Below are positions 8,655-19,900 of a DNA stretch of 64,000 nt, piece after piece; the stretch's first letter is position 1, and each line of letters starts with the position of its first letter. The notes under the pieces are model-generated. The model worked only from the letters and a program-made list of their open reading frames with translations, searched no databases and was not told the DNA's origin. The position numbers and the translations under genes were made by a program. The DNA is from Metapseudomonas boanensis (lineage in GTDB: Bacteria; Pseudomonadota; Gammaproteobacteria; Pseudomonadales; Pseudomonadaceae), in contig NZ_JAGTIS010000009.1 of assembly GCF_018704125.1 (NCBI RefSeq), forward strand, positions 153,608-217,607. The letters are read 5' to 3'.

Positions 8655-9896
8655 ATGGACTGCGACATCATCGTCCTCGGCGCCGGCATCGTCGGCGTTT
8701 CCACTGCCCTCCACCTGCAGGCGCGCGGTCGCGACGTCTGCCTGGTCGACCGCGCCGAGCCCGGTTCGGGTACCAGCCACGGCAACGCCGGCCTGATCGA
8801 GCGTTCCAGTGTGATGCCCTATGCCTTTCCGCGCAGCTTCGCGGCGCTGCTGCGCTATGGCCTGAACCGCCAGCCTGACGTGCGCTACAGCCCGTCCTTC
8901 CTGCCCAGGATCGCCCCCTGGCTGGCATCCTATTGGCACCACTCCTCGGCACGCCTGCTGGAGCAGGCCGCGCAGGCCATGCTGCCGCTGGTGGAACGTT
9001 GCGTCGACGAGCATGACCACCTGGTTGAAGAGGCTGGGCTCGGTCACCTGATCCGCGCGCGTGGTTGGATGGATGTCTACCGCAGCCCCCAAGCCCTGGC
9101 CCAGGCCGGGGACGAGGCACGGGCGCTGGATCGCTTCGGCTTGCGTTACGAAGTGCTCGGTGCCGCGGAGTTGCACAAGCGCGAGCCGCATCTGGGGAAT
9201 GTCGTGGCCGGCGGCATCCACTGGCACGACCCCAAGACTGTCCTCGATCCGGGCGCATTGGTGCGCGGCTACTCCGACCTGTTCGTGCGCCGCGGCGGTC
9301 GTCTGCTCAAGGGCAACGCCTCGACCCTGCGTCAGCAGGTCGGGGGTTGGTGCGTAACGGCCGAGGGACGCGAGATCCAGGGCCGCGAGGCGGTCGTGGC
9401 GCTGGGCCCGCAGTCGGCCACGGTGTTCCGTGAGCTGGGCTACCGGATTCCGCTGGCGATCAAGCGCGGCTACCACATGCATTACGCGGCCCAGTCGGGC
9501 GCGGTGCTGGAGCATTCGGTCTGCGACAGCCTGGGCGGCTACGTGCTGGCGCCCATGGCGCGTGGTATTCGCCTGACCACTGGCATCGAGTTTGCCGCTC
9601 CTGAAGCGCCGGGCAACGAAATCCAGCTGCGCCGTGCCGAACGCCTGGCCCGCGAACTGTTCCCCCTTGGCGAGCGCTTGGATGCCGAGCCCTGGCTTGG
9701 CCGCCGCCCCTGCCTGCCGGACATGCGCCCGGTGATCGGCCCGGCGCCCGGCCACCCTGGCTTGTGGTTCAACTTCGGCCACGCCCATCACGGCCTGACC
9801 CTGGGACCGGTCAGCGGTCGCTTGCTGGCGGAGATGATCACCGGCGCCAAGACCTTCACCAATCCGGCGCCCTTTGGCGCGCAACGCTTCGCCTAG
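8655..9896 (+). CDS. amaD: FAD-dependent D-amino acid dehydrogenase/oxidase (DAO family)
   Basis: A 413-residue flavoprotein of the DadA/DAO family. The dinucleotide motif G9-A-G-I-V-G14 opens the protein, followed by a conserved SGTSHGNAGLI block and a C-terminal GPAPGHPGLWFNFGHAHHG motif seen in D-amino acid dehydrogenases. It deaminates a D-amino acid to the 2-oxo acid. In P. putida the equivalent gene (amaD) acts on D-lysine, whose product cyclises to piperideine-2-carboxylate, the substrate of DpkA. The name rests on gene order and family, so substrate specificity remains an inference. It sits inside the transporter operon, between permease 2 and the ATPase. Confidence 0.8.
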   Translation: MDCDIIVLGAGIVGVSTALHLQARGRDVCLVDRAEPGSGTSHGNAGLIERSSVMPYAFPRSFAALLRYGLNRQPDVRYSPSFLPRIAPWLASYWHHSSARLLEQAAQAMLPLVERCVDEHDHLVEEAGLGHLIRARGWMDVYRSPQALAQAGDEARALDRFGLRYEVLGAAELHKREPHLGNVVAGGIHWHDPKTVLDPGALVRGYSDLFVRRGGRLLKGNASTLRQQVGGWCVTAEGREIQGREAVVALGPQSATVFRELGYRIPLAIKRGYHMHYAAQSGAVLEHSVCDSLGGYVLAPMARGIRLTTGIEFAAPEAPGNEIQLRRAERLARELFPLGERLDAEPWLGRRPCLPDMRPVIGPAPGHPGLWFNFGHAHHGLTLGPVSGRLLAEMITGAKTFTNPAPFGAQRFA

Positions 9897-9923
9897 GAGC
9901 CCGATCCTGATCTGAACGCTCCG

Positions 9924-9944
9924 CCACCGCGCTCTGCGCGGTGG
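9924..9944. repeat. Short hairpin between amaD and the ABC ATPase gene
   Basis: CCACCGCG-CTCTG-CGCGGTGG is a perfect 8-bp stem with a five-base loop. There is no T-run after it, so it is more likely an mRNA-processing or REP-like hairpin than a full terminator. A second GC-rich inverted repeat (GCCGGC...GCCGGC) follows at about 9953-9970. Confidence 0.5.
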
Positions 9945-10004
9945 CTTCAGCGCCGGCGCCTTGCCGGCCTACAACTGCCGATACCTGACAAAGAGGACAA
10001 GAAA

Positions 10005-10796
<792 letters not shown>

Positions 10797-10830
10797 TCGG
10801 TGGATACGCGCGCAATAGAGTCAAACCCCG

Positions 10831-10870
10831 TAGGAACGAACTCAATCGCCAAGCAGGCCGAAGGCCTGCC
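10831..10870. repeat. Partial family A repeat
   Basis: This segment matches the left half of the 55-150 element imperfectly, including the internal GCAGGCCGAAGGCCTGCC hairpin. The right arm is missing and is replaced by a family C repeat. Confidence 0.6.
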
Positions 10871-10967
10871 GTGGGTTGGTGCGGGTCACGCTGGTCTGAG
10901 CCTGCGAAGCCCAACGCTGGATCTAGCCGGGATCGTTGGGCTTCGCTTCGCTCAACACAACCTACGA
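10871..10967. repeat. Family C inverted repeat
   Basis: GTGGGTTGG...GCGAAGCCCAAC on the left is answered on the right by GTTGGGCTTCGC...ACAACCTACG. It forms a long imperfect inverted repeat between the ABC ATPase gene and the convergent methyltransferase gene. A related element lies at 51322-51413. Confidence 0.65.
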
Positions 10968-10978
10968 GCGCTTGGCGG

Positions 10979-12175
10979 TCAGCTGTTTGGTAGCAGGCGG
11001 CAGGTCAGGCTCTTGATGTAGCGGGTCTCGGCAATGGCCGGGTGCACCGGGTGGTCGGGGCCCTGGCCGCCGCGTTCCAGCAGTTGCATGTTGCGGTCCA
11101 GGTGGCGGGCGCTGGAGAGCAGGATATTCTGCAGGTCGTCTTCCGGCAGGTGCATCGAGCAGGAGGCGCTGACCAGGATGCCATCCTTGTTCAGCAGGCG
11201 CATGGCTTGCTCGTTCAGGCGGCGGTAGGCGGCTTCCCCGTTCTTCAGGTCCTTCTTGCGCTTGATGAACGCGGGCGGGTCGGCGATGACCACGTCGAAA
11301 CGTTCTTCAGCTGCTTTCAACTCCTTGAGGGCTTCGAACACGTCGCCTTCGACGCACGCGACCTGCTCGGACAGGCCGTTCAGCGCAGCGTTGCGCTCGA
11401 CGCCATCAAGGGCGAAGCCTGAGGCATCCACACACATCACCTCGGTTGCACCGAAGGCTGCGGCTTGCACGCCCCAGCCGCCGATGTAGCTGAACAGGTC
11501 GAGTACGCGCTTGCCCTTCACGTAGGGCGCCAGGCGTGCACGGTTCATGCGGTGGTCGTAGAACCAGCCGGTCTTCTGGCCTTCCAGCACCGGGGCTTCG
11601 AACTTCACGCCATTCTCTTCCAGCGCGACCCACTCCGGCACCACGCCGAAGGCGGTGTCGACGTAGCGCTCCAGGCCCTCGGCATCGCGGGCGCTGGAGT
11701 CGTTCTTCCAGAGCACGCCGCGCGGCGTGAGGACCTGCACCAGGGCTTCGAGGACGGCGTCCTTGTTGCGCTCCATGGCGGCGGAGGCGAGTTGCACCAC
11801 GAGGATGTCACCGAAGCGGTCCACCACAAGGCCCGGCAGCAGGTCGGAGTCGCCGTAGACCAGACGGTAGAAGGGCTTGTCGAACAGGCGCTCGCGCAGG
11901 CTGAGGGCGACGTTGATGCGATGCACCAGCAGCGACTTGTCGAGCGTGTGCTTGACGTCGCGGGACATCAGGCGGGCGCAGATCAGGTTGTTCGGGCTGA
12001 TCGCGACGATGCCCAGCGGCTTGCCGCCAGCGGCTTCGAGCACGGCCTGGTCACCTGGAGCGAAGGCGTTCAGCGGTGTGGCGACCACGTCGACTTCGTT
12101 GCTGTAGACCCACAGGTGGCCGGCGCGCAGGCGTCGATCGGCATTGGCTTTGAGGCGCAGGCTGGGCAGGGACAT
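10979..12175 (-). CDS. rlmI: 23S rRNA (cytosine-C5) methyltransferase, RlmI-like
   Basis: A 398-residue class I SAM-dependent methyltransferase of the RlmI/YccW type. An N-terminal PUA domain (about 1-75, SLRLKANADRRLRAGHLWVYSNEV) precedes a Rossmann domain with motif I DLFSYIGGWGVQAAAFG and the DPPAF catalytic loop. A conserved SASCSMHL stretch near the end carries the catalytic cysteine. In E. coli RlmI modifies C1962 of 23S rRNA; the same target is inferred. It is transcribed divergently from the HDOD gene. Close RlmK/RlmL relatives are the main alternative. Confidence 0.88.
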   Translation of the reverse strand: MSLPSLRLKANADRRLRAGHLWVYSNEVDVVATPLNAFAPGDQAVLEAAGGKPLGIVAISPNNLICARLMSRDVKHTLDKSLLVHRINVALSLRERLFDKPFYRLVYGDSDLLPGLVVDRFGDILVVQLASAAMERNKDAVLEALVQVLTPRGVLWKNDSSARDAEGLERYVDTAFGVVPEWVALEENGVKFEAPVLEGQKTGWFYDHRMNRARLAPYVKGKRVLDLFSYIGGWGVQAAAFGATEVMCVDASGFALDGVERNAALNGLSEQVACVEGDVFEALKELKAAEERFDVVIADPPAFIKRKKDLKNGEAAYRRLNEQAMRLLNKDGILVSASCSMHLPEDDLQNILLSSARHLDRNMQLLERGGQGPDHPVHPAIAETRYIKSLTCRLLPNS

Positions 12176-12347
12176 GTGTCGCTCTCCGGAAAAAAGGCCG
12201 GGATTATACCTCAGCAGGCCCCTGCACCGGAGCCCGCCCGGCGGCCTTGGAGGAGGCGTTCGGGGCTGGAAAATTCCGTGGTTACCCGCGCCATGGCCGC
12301 GGGCAACCAGTTAGACTGTGGCCTCGGTCATCCTTTCGCACATCCCA

Positions 12348-13214
12348 ATGGCTCAAGAACTTTCCGCGGAACAGATTCTTCAGGTCCTGCAAGGCATCAG
12401 CGTGCCGCCGCAACCGCAGATCATGGTCGACTTGCAGATGGAGCAGGTCATGCCCCATCCCGACCTGAAGACCATCGCTCGCTTGATCGGCCAGGACCCG
12501 GGCCTGTCCGGCGCGTTGCTGAAGATCGTCAACTCGCCGTTCTTCGGCCTGACCAACCGCATCGCCTCGATCCAGCAGGCGGTCAACCTGCTCGGCTGCA
12601 ACACCGTGGTCAACCTGATCAACGCGCAGTCGATCAAGGGCGAGATGAGCGACGAAACCATCGTCACCCTGAACCGCTTCTGGGACACCGCACAGGACGT
12701 GGCCATGACCAGCCTGACCCTGGCCAAGCGTATCGGCTACCAGTCGCCGGACGAGGCCTACGCATTGGGCCTATTCCACAACTGTGGCATCCCGCTGATG
12801 CTCAAGCGCTTCCCCGACTACATGATGGTGCTGGAAGAGGCCTACGCATGCGCCGGCCCTGAGCGCCGCGTGGTCGACACCGAAAATCGTCTGCTGAACA
12901 CCAATCACGCGGTGGTGGGCTATTTCACCGCGCGTTCCTGGCGCCTGCCCGAGCACCTTTGCGAGGCTATCGCCAACCATCACAATGCGCTGTCGATCTT
13001 CAACGACGACACGGGCAGTGAGGCACAGTTGAAGACGCTGCTGGCGATCCTGAAGATGGCGGAGCATGTCTGCGCGTCGCACCTGGTGCTGGGCAACCAG
13101 GCCGAAGATTACGAATGGCAGAGCATCAGCACCCTGGTGCTGGACTACGTCGGCCTTTCCGAGTACGACTTCGAGAACCTCAAGGAAAGTATCCGCGAAT
13201 TGGGCGTGAGCTGA
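12348..13214 (+). CDS. HDOD-domain signalling protein
   Basis: A 288-residue protein made almost wholly of one HDOD domain, a catalytically dead relative of HD phosphohydrolases found in bacterial signalling proteins. The domain covers about residues 12-210, with DPGLSGALLKIVNSPFFG, IQQAVNLLGCNTVVNLI and ALGLFHNCGIPLML blocks. No receiver, GGDEF or EAL domain is attached. The ATG at 12348 (MAQELSAEQ) is chosen; an in-frame GTG 30 bases upstream is possible, and neither has a good ribosome site. The specific role is unknown. Confidence 0.85.
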   Translation: MAQELSAEQILQVLQGISVPPQPQIMVDLQMEQVMPHPDLKTIARLIGQDPGLSGALLKIVNSPFFGLTNRIASIQQAVNLLGCNTVVNLINAQSIKGEMSDETIVTLNRFWDTAQDVAMTSLTLAKRIGYQSPDEAYALGLFHNCGIPLMLKRFPDYMMVLEEAYACAGPERRVVDTENRLLNTNHAVVGYFTARSWRLPEHLCEAIANHHNALSIFNDDTGSEAQLKTLLAILKMAEHVCASHLVLGNQAEDYEWQSISTLVLDYVGLSEYDFENLKESIRELGVS

Positions 13215-13239
13215 ACTGGACCGGCCCCGCTGCAGCTGA

Positions 13240-13320
13240 TGTAGGAGCGAGGGGGACGCCGAGTTCTTGCTCGCGAAGAGGCTCGGCGCGAAGCGGTTCG
13301 TGAGCCAGCTTGCTCCTACA
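13240..13320. repeat. Family B REP-like inverted repeat, copy 1
   Basis: GTAGGAGCGA at the left and TTGCTCCTACA at the right form the outer arms. Internal TTGCTCGCGAA and TTCGTGAGCCAGC are broken copies of the same unit. It fills most of the gap between the HDOD gene and mutM. This is the common Pseudomonas GTAGGAGCnnGCTTGCT type of repeat. Confidence 0.75.
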
Positions 13321-13361
13321 AGGTCATCCACGTATGCCTCTACTGAACCCCGAGATTCCTG

Positions 13362-14174
13362 ATGCCTGAATTGCCCGAAGTCGAGACGACCCGCCGCGGT
13401 ATCGCACCCTTCCTGGAAGGGCAGCGCGTCAGCCGCGTGATCATCCGCGAGCGTCGCCTGCGCTGGCCGATCCCCGAGGACCTGGATGTGCGCCTCTCCG
13501 GCCAGCTCATCCTGCATGTCGAGCGGCGTGCCAAGTACCTTCTGCTGGAAGCCGAGGTGGGCACCCTGATCAGCCACCTGGGCATGTCCGGGAGCCTCAG
13601 GCTGGTGGAGGCCGGGCTGCCGGCGGCCAAGCACGAGCATGTGGATATCGAACTGGAGTCGGGCCTGGCGTTGCGCTACACCGATCCACGCCGCTTCGGC
13701 GCGCTGCTCTGGAGCGACGATCCGCTCAATCACGAGCTGCTCCGCCATCTGGGGCCGGAACCTTTGACTGGCCTGTTCGACGGTGAGCGCCTGTATCAGC
13801 TGTCGCGTGGGCGCAGCATGGCGGTCAAGCCGTTCATCATGGATAACGCCGTAGTGGTCGGGGTAGGCAACATCTACGCTAGCGAGGCATTGTTCGCTGC
13901 AGGCATCGACCCGCGCCGCGAGGCTGGTTCGATTTCCCGTGCGCGTTATCTGAAGCTCGCCGACGAGATCAAACGCATCCTCGCCCAAGCCATCGAATGT
14001 GGTGGCACCACCCTGCGCGACTTCGTCGGCGGTGACGGCAAGCCTGGGTACTTCCAGCAGGAGCTGTTCGTCTACGGCCGTGGTGGCGAGTTCTGCAAGC
14101 AGTGCGGTTCGACCCTGCGCGAAGTGCGTCTGGGCCAGCGTGCCAGCGTCTATTGCCCTCGCTGCCAGCGCTGA
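13362..14174 (+). CDS. mutM: Formamidopyrimidine-DNA glycosylase
   Basis: A 270-residue Fpg/MutM, the usual length. It removes 8-oxoguanine and other oxidised purines and cleaves the abasic site. The catalytic N-terminal P2-E3 of [14 protein letters not shown] is intact. The C-terminal zinc finger has C245, C248, C265 and C268, and the helix-two-turn-helix motif [12 protein letters not shown] precedes it. The ATG at 13362 is fixed by the requirement for Pro at position 2. It stands between a REP-like repeat and the acyltransferase gene, on the same strand as both neighbours. Confidence 0.97.
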   Translation: MPELPEVETTRRGIAPFLEGQRVSRVIIRERRLRWPIPEDLDVRLSGQLILHVERRAKYLLLEAEVGTLISHLGMSGSLRLVEAGLPAAKHEHVDIELESGLALRYTDPRRFGALLWSDDPLNHELLRHLGPEPLTGLFDGERLYQLSRGRSMAVKPFIMDNAVVVGVGNIYASEALFAAGIDPRREAGSISRARYLKLADEIKRILAQAIECGGTTLRDFVGGDGKPGYFQQELFVYGRGGEFCKQCGSTLREVRLGQRASVYCPRCQR

Positions 14175-14239
14175 TTCCTGACCAGGCCTCTAGTCTGGAG
14201 GCCTGCGATATCCAATAACAACAAGCAAGCAGATCTGAA

Positions 14240-14818
14240 ATGAATGGGAACTACCTGCCGCGCAATCGCTTCGCCGAAGCGGTTGGCCATGGCGTGCTAA
14301 GGCTCATGGGCTGGCGGATCGAGGGACAGCTGCCGGCCCTCGACAAATTCGTGGTGATCGGCGCCCACCACACCTCCAACTGGGATTTTGTGATTTTCCT
14401 CGCCGTTAAGTTCGTCCTGCGCCTGAATGCGCGCTGGTTCGGCAAGCACACCATTTTCCGCTGGCCCTTCGCCCATCTGCTGCAGAGTTGGGGCGGCGTG
14501 CCGATTCGGCGTCACCTCAAGCTGAACATGGTGGAGCAGGCCATCGATGGATTCAGGCAGCACCCGCAGTTCATGCTGGTGATTTCTCCGGAAGGCACCC
14601 GCAAGCGCGTGGAGCGCTGGAAGATGGGGTTCTACCACATCGCCCGCGGTGCCGGAGTGCCCATAATCCCGGCAGCGCTGGACTACGCCAACCGGCGGGT
14701 GGTGATCGGCGAGCCGTTCTGGCCCAGCGGCGACGAACAGGAGGACTTGCGGCGGCTGCTGGCGTTCTATCGCCCCTACGTGCCGAAGAAACCCGGCTAC
14801 GCTTTTCATGGTGATTGA
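14240..14818 (+). CDS. 1-acyl-sn-glycerol-3-phosphate acyltransferase-like protein
   Basis: A 192-residue PlsC-type acyltransferase. Block I is H44-T-S-N-W-D49, block III is SPEGTRK (116-122) and block IV is PIIPAALDY (141-149). It is shorter than classical PlsC. It probably acylates a lysophospholipid or a related acceptor at the inner membrane. It lies 65 bases after mutM. No other lipid gene is adjacent, so the substrate is not set by context. Confidence 0.85.
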   Translation: MNGNYLPRNRFAEAVGHGVLRLMGWRIEGQLPALDKFVVIGAHHTSNWDFVIFLAVKFVLRLNARWFGKHTIFRWPFAHLLQSWGGVPIRRHLKLNMVEQAIDGFRQHPQFMLVISPEGTRKRVERWKMGFYHIARGAGVPIIPAALDYANRRVVIGEPFWPSGDEQEDLRRLLAFYRPYVPKKPGYAFHGD

Positions 14819-14891
14819 CGGCCTTCACGCTGTTCGTCATCCCGGCGCTGATATAGTTCTGTCCATACCCAATTGCTGAAGGATCGCCCGC

Positions 14892-15230
14892 ATGAACCTG
14901 TTTCGCACTTCCGCTGCTGTCCTGGCGCTGACCACTGGCCTGCTGGCGCTGCCGGCTCACGCGGAAGTGGTGCAGGAAAACGTCAGCGGCGACCCGATGT
15001 ATACCGCCAACGCGCCCGCGGGTTACCGCATGGTCGGCGACATCCTGATCGCCCGTCCCATGCTGCTCGCTGCGACCGTCATTGGCACCGGCCTGTTCAT
15101 CATCAGCCTGCCGTTCTCCGCGCTGGGCGGGAATGTGGGTGAGGCTGCACAGGAACTGGTGGTGGTGCCGGCCAAGGAAACCTTCGTCCGTTGTCTGGGC
15201 TGCGCAGTCAGCGGCTACAGGGCAGACTGA
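14892..15230 (+). CDS. Small exported/membrane protein of unknown function
   Basis: A 112-residue protein that I do not recognise as a named family. It has a signal peptide ([20 protein letters not shown], cleavage probably after HA24). A short polar stretch contains [13 protein letters not shown]. One hydrophobic segment follows (about 57-76, [20 protein letters not shown]), and the tail contains CLGC. Two cysteines in an exported protein could form a disulfide or bind a metal or cofactor. It is followed by a strong GC-rich hairpin, so it may be a single-gene transcript or share one with the acyltransferase upstream. Confidence 0.75.
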   Translation: MNLFRTSAAVLALTTGLLALPAHAEVVQENVSGDPMYTANAPAGYRMVGDILIARPMLLAATVIGTGLFIISLPFSALGGNVGEAAQELVVVPAKETFVRCLGCAVSGYRAD

Positions 15231-15251
15231 CCCCGGACTCGGGTCCATGAC

Positions 15252-15285
15252 GACGGCCCCCGGCCCCATCGGGGCGGGGGCCGTC
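15252..15285 (+). terminator. GC-rich hairpin, possible terminator
   Basis: GACGGCCCCCG...CGGGGGCCGTC forms a 15-16 bp stem with one bulged base, 21 bases after the small exported protein. No clear T-run follows on either strand, so it may act as an RNA 3' end barrier or a factor-assisted terminator. Confidence 0.55.
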
Positions 15286-15353
15286 GGCGTTTCGGTGCGT
15301 CATCCTCCTTGCCGTACCGGCCTTGCGTGGAGTAATAGCAAGGGCTCGGTTTC

Positions 15354-17204
15354 GTGAGGGACATTTCACCGGTGAAGGACTATCCGCGCATCATCTTGCT
15401 GGTGCTGGCCTCTGTCGCCATGGCCAGCAGCTTCTGGTTCAGCTCCGGCTGGCTGCAGCTCTGCGCCGGCCTGGCGCTGTTCCTGTTCGGCATGCAGTGC
15501 CTGGAGGAGGGGCTGCGGCAACTGGCAGGCAGCAAGCTCGAGCGGTTGCTTGCCCGCAGCACGGCCACGCCGTTCAAGGGCCTGATGTTTGGCATCTGCG
15601 GCACGCTGTTGCTGCAGTCCAGCACGCTGGTATCGCTGCTGACCATTGCCTTCATCAGCACCGGGCTGATCCAGCTTGCCGGGGGCATCGCCATCCTCTT
15701 CGGCGCCAACCTCGGCGCCACCAGCGGCATCTGGCTGCTGGCCCTGGCCGGGCAGAATCTCAGTCTCAGTCCCTTGGCATTGCCTCTGCTGGTGTTCGGC
15801 GTAATGGGTGGCTTCGTGGGTGAGAAAAGCAAGGCTGCCGGGCGCATCGTGCTGGGAATAGCCTTCATCTTCCTCGGTATCGACCAGATCAAGGATGGCT
15901 TCTCCAGTTTCGGCGAAGGCTTGGACATGACCGCGTACCAGGCGGATGGGCTGCTCGGTAACCTGTTGTTCGCGCTGGTCGGCCTGCTGGTGACCGTGGT
16001 GCTGCAATCCAGCCATGCGGCCCTGATGCTGACCCTTGCAGCGCTGGCCGGCGGACAGTTGGAACTGGGCCAGGCCCTGGCCATTGCCATCGGTTCGAAC
16101 ATCGGCAGCAGTGTCACCACGGCCTTCGTCGGTTCGCTCGGTGGCAACCGCAGCGGCCAGCGCCTGGCCCTGGCTCATGTGTTATTCAACGTGGTGACCT
16201 GCAGCCTGGCCTTTGCTCTGCTTTCACCGCTGGCCTGGCTGGTTGGCTACCTGGCTGCACTGACGCGGCTGGCCGGCAACGAACTGATCCAGCTGGCCAT
16301 GTTCCACAGTCTGATCAATGCCATGGGCGTGGTGCTGTTCTGGCCCCTGCAGGAGCGCCTTGCGCTTTGGCTGGTGCGCTGGCTGCCAGAGCGCGAAGAG
16401 CCCCGGGTGCTGATCACCGAGTTGGCCGTGGGCACAGAAGAGCCCGAACGCACGCGCGCGCGTTACCTGAACGAGCGGGCGCTGGATTCGGTGGACGCCG
16501 CGGCCAGCGCAGTGGTCCGCGAGCTGCAGCACCTTAGCCGGCTGAGCGTGGAGGTGATCTGCCACGCCTTGTACCTGCCCGTGGACCAGTTGACGCATGC
16601 TCATCCTGACGAGCACCTGCTTCAGGCAAGGCCCGAGCGCCATCACCTGGATGCTGAATCCCTCTATCAACGCCACATCAAGGGCGTCTACGGCGACCTG
16701 CTGAGCTTCATGGGGCGTCTCGACCTGCCGATGGATGAGGCCCACCAGCAGTTCTGGGTCGGCTGCCAGGTCGCAGCCCTGCAGTTGGTAGATGCGGTAA
16801 AGGATGCCAAGCACCTGCAGAAGAATCTTGGGCGCTATCTGGACGCGGAGCCTTCGGCTGCCCGCGATGCCTATGTGGATCTGCGTCGCAACTTGCTGGC
16901 ATTGCTCCACGAACTGCGGGAACTGGCGCGCACTGAGCTGCCTGAGGAGCTGTGGCAGTCACGCCTGGCCGCCCTGGACGAGAAGGCCGCGCACTTCGAT
17001 GGCGGGTTCCGTACCCGGCTGTTCGCCGCCGTGCGTCGCCAGGAACTGGATGGCTTCCAGACCAGCTCATTGATGAACGACCTGGGCTATGCCAGTCGGA
17101 TCTTCCAGAGCCTGCGCAATGTGCTGATGCTGAGCGAGGGGCAGGAACTGTTCCGCGAGCTGCGCAGGGTCGGCCAGGATGAGGAGTCGTTGATCGTGTT
17201 GTAG
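15354..17204 (+). CDS. Na/Pi cotransporter family protein with C-terminal PhoU-like domain
   Basis: A 616-residue NptA/YjbB-type protein. Two inverted Na/Pi cotransporter repeats lie in the N-terminal half. They show the QSS signatures: LLQSSTLVSLLTIAFIS near 80-100 and VLQSSHAALMLTLAAL near 215-230, each followed by GANLGA or GSNIGSS. The C-terminal third (about 370-600) is helical and PhoU-like. E. coli YjbB exports phosphate; this protein may do likewise. The GTG at 15354 is used; an in-frame GTG at 15372 is an alternative start. Confidence 0.88.
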   Translation: MRDISPVKDYPRIILLVLASVAMASSFWFSSGWLQLCAGLALFLFGMQCLEEGLRQLAGSKLERLLARSTATPFKGLMFGICGTLLLQSSTLVSLLTIAFISTGLIQLAGGIAILFGANLGATSGIWLLALAGQNLSLSPLALPLLVFGVMGGFVGEKSKAAGRIVLGIAFIFLGIDQIKDGFSSFGEGLDMTAYQADGLLGNLLFALVGLLVTVVLQSSHAALMLTLAALAGGQLELGQALAIAIGSNIGSSVTTAFVGSLGGNRSGQRLALAHVLFNVVTCSLAFALLSPLAWLVGYLAALTRLAGNELIQLAMFHSLINAMGVVLFWPLQERLALWLVRWLPEREEPRVLITELAVGTEEPERTRARYLNERALDSVDAAASAVVRELQHLSRLSVEVICHALYLPVDQLTHAHPDEHLLQARPERHHLDAESLYQRHIKGVYGDLLSFMGRLDLPMDEAHQQFWVGCQVAALQLVDAVKDAKHLQKNLGRYLDAEPSAARDAYVDLRRNLLALLHELRELARTELPEELWQSRLAALDEKAAHFDGGFRTRLFAAVRRQELDGFQTSSLMNDLGYASRIFQSLRNVLMLSEGQELFRELRRVGQDEESLIVL

Positions 17205-17237
17205 GGGCGCGCGACGGCCCGCCCTGCGGACGTGAGA

Positions 17238-18947
17238 TCACTCCGCCGTTATGGGCGTCATGAGCACCTCGGAAAGGCCCAGGCCGCGCGGGTCGCTGGC
17301 GGCCTCGAGGGTGCGCTTGGCCTTGTTCCAGAACAACACCTGCTGGTTGCCATAGTTGCGTTCCAGCGGCTTGAGGCTGTAGCCGCGGGCTCGCAGTTCG
17401 GCGCTTTCGCTGGCGCTGAAGGCACCGGGCTCATGCTCGATCTGGTCGGGCAGGTACTGGTGGTGATAGCGCGCTACGGCAGGCCAGCGGGCTACCGGCT
17501 GGCCACTCAGGTATTCCAGGACCGATAGCAGCACCATGCTGGGAATTCGGCTGCCGCCGGGGGTGCCGAACGCGGCGAATTCCTGCTCGCTCTCGATGAA
17601 CGTGGGGCTCATGCTCGAAAGCGGGCGCTTTCCGGCGGCGATGGCATTGGCCTGACTGCCGGCCAGCCCGTAGGCATTGGCACCGCCTGGGTCTGCGGCG
17701 AAGTCGTCCATCTCGTCATTCAGCAGCACGCCGGTTTCGGGCACCGTGAAAGCCGCACCGAAGGGCAGGTTGATCGATAGGGTGGCGGCCACGGCGTTGC
17801 CGTCCTTGTCGATCACCGTGAAGTGGGTGGTGTGATCGCCCTCGCTCCAGGGCGGGGAGGGCGGCAGGCTGCTGCTCGGGGTGGCGCGGCGGGAGTCGAT
17901 GCCCGCTGCCAGGGCTTTCAGGTATCCGGCGTCGAGCAGCTTGTTCGTGGGGATGCGGACAAAGTCCGGGTCGCCAAGCAAGCCCCGGTCGCGGTAGGCG
18001 CGGCGCAGCACTTCAACAACGTAATGGGTGCGCTGAATGCGGTCGGCTTTCTGCCAGGGCAGTTGTTGCAGCATTGCCAGGCTCTGCGCCAAGGCAATGC
18101 CGCCTGCCGAGGGTGGCGGTGCGCTGATCAGTTCGCGGCCTTCGGCAAGGCTGAAACGGATCGGCTGTCGCTCTACCGTCCGGTAGTCGGCGAGGTCGGT
18201 CAGGGTCCAGATTCCGCCGGCGGCGCGCACACTTTGCACCATCTTCTCGGCGGTGTGTCCGGCATAGAAGCCGGCCTTGCCATAGCGGGCGATGTGCTCA
18301 AGGGTGTCGGCCAGGTCCGGTTGGCGCAGCAGGCTGAATTCTTCCGGGATCTCGCCGCGGTGGTCGAGGAACAGGCGAGCGCTTTCCGGGTCATCGCGCA
18401 GGGCTGCGAGACGCCAACTGGCGCGCTCACGGTAGATGCGATCGACGGAGATGCCGTCACGCGCCAGGCGGATGGCCGGGGTCAGGCTGTCATTGAGGGG
18501 CAGGCGCCCGTAGTGTCCGGCCAGGTCCACCAGCGCGGCGGGCAGGCCGGGGATGGCTGCTGCCAGTGGCCCGTCGAGGGAGAGGCCGTCCTGGATCCTG
18601 CCATCACGCTTGTAGAGCTTGGCATGGGCGGCGCGCGGTGCACGTTCGCGCGCATCGAGAAAGCGATAGACGGTTTTGGCACCGGCCTGGCGCAGGAGGA
18701 AGAAGCCGCCACCGCCCAGGCCTGACCCATAGGGCTCGGCTACGGCCAGCGCCGCGCTGATGGCAACCGCAGCGTCGAAGGCGTTGCCGCCCTGGTTCAG
18801 CGTCTCCATGCCGGCCACTGTGGCGGCGGGATTGGGCGTGGCGACCGCAGCGCGGCCCGGCTCGGCAGCCTGGAGCGCGCCCGCGAGGAGGAGGAGCGTA
18901 ACGAGCAGCGCGCTACGCCAGTTCAAGCCGCGTTCCAGGCGGCCCAT
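17238..18947 (-). CDS. ggt: Gamma-glutamyltransferase
   Basis: A 569-residue gamma-glutamyltranspeptidase precursor, a periplasmic enzyme that cleaves glutathione and gamma-glutamyl amides. A signal peptide covers about 1-27 (LLVTLLLLAGALQA). The autoprocessing site DHTTHFTVID places the nucleophile at T373, the expected first residue of the small subunit. Downstream are NDEMDDF and PLSSMSPTF, typical substrate-binding blocks. It starts four bases after the ferredoxin gene and is probably co-transcribed with it. It converges with the Na/Pi gene. Confidence 0.95.
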   Translation of the reverse strand: MGRLERGLNWRSALLVTLLLLAGALQAAEPGRAAVATPNPAATVAGMETLNQGGNAFDAAVAISAALAVAEPYGSGLGGGGFFLLRQAGAKTVYRFLDARERAPRAAHAKLYKRDGRIQDGLSLDGPLAAAIPGLPAALVDLAGHYGRLPLNDSLTPAIRLARDGISVDRIYRERASWRLAALRDDPESARLFLDHRGEIPEEFSLLRQPDLADTLEHIARYGKAGFYAGHTAEKMVQSVRAAGGIWTLTDLADYRTVERQPIRFSLAEGRELISAPPPSAGGIALAQSLAMLQQLPWQKADRIQRTHYVVEVLRRAYRDRGLLGDPDFVRIPTNKLLDAGYLKALAAGIDSRRATPSSSLPPSPPWSEGDHTTHFTVIDKDGNAVAATLSINLPFGAAFTVPETGVLLNDEMDDFAADPGGANAYGLAGSQANAIAAGKRPLSSMSPTFIESEQEFAAFGTPGGSRIPSMVLLSVLEYLSGQPVARWPAVARYHHQYLPDQIEHEPGAFSASESAELRARGYSLKPLERNYGNQQVLFWNKAKRTLEAASDPRGLGLSEVLMTPITAE

Positions 18948-18951
18948 GGGC

Positions 18952-19866
<915 letters not shown>

Positions 19867-19900
19867 TTAGGCCGCATACGGGGACATGTGGCAGGTGCTA

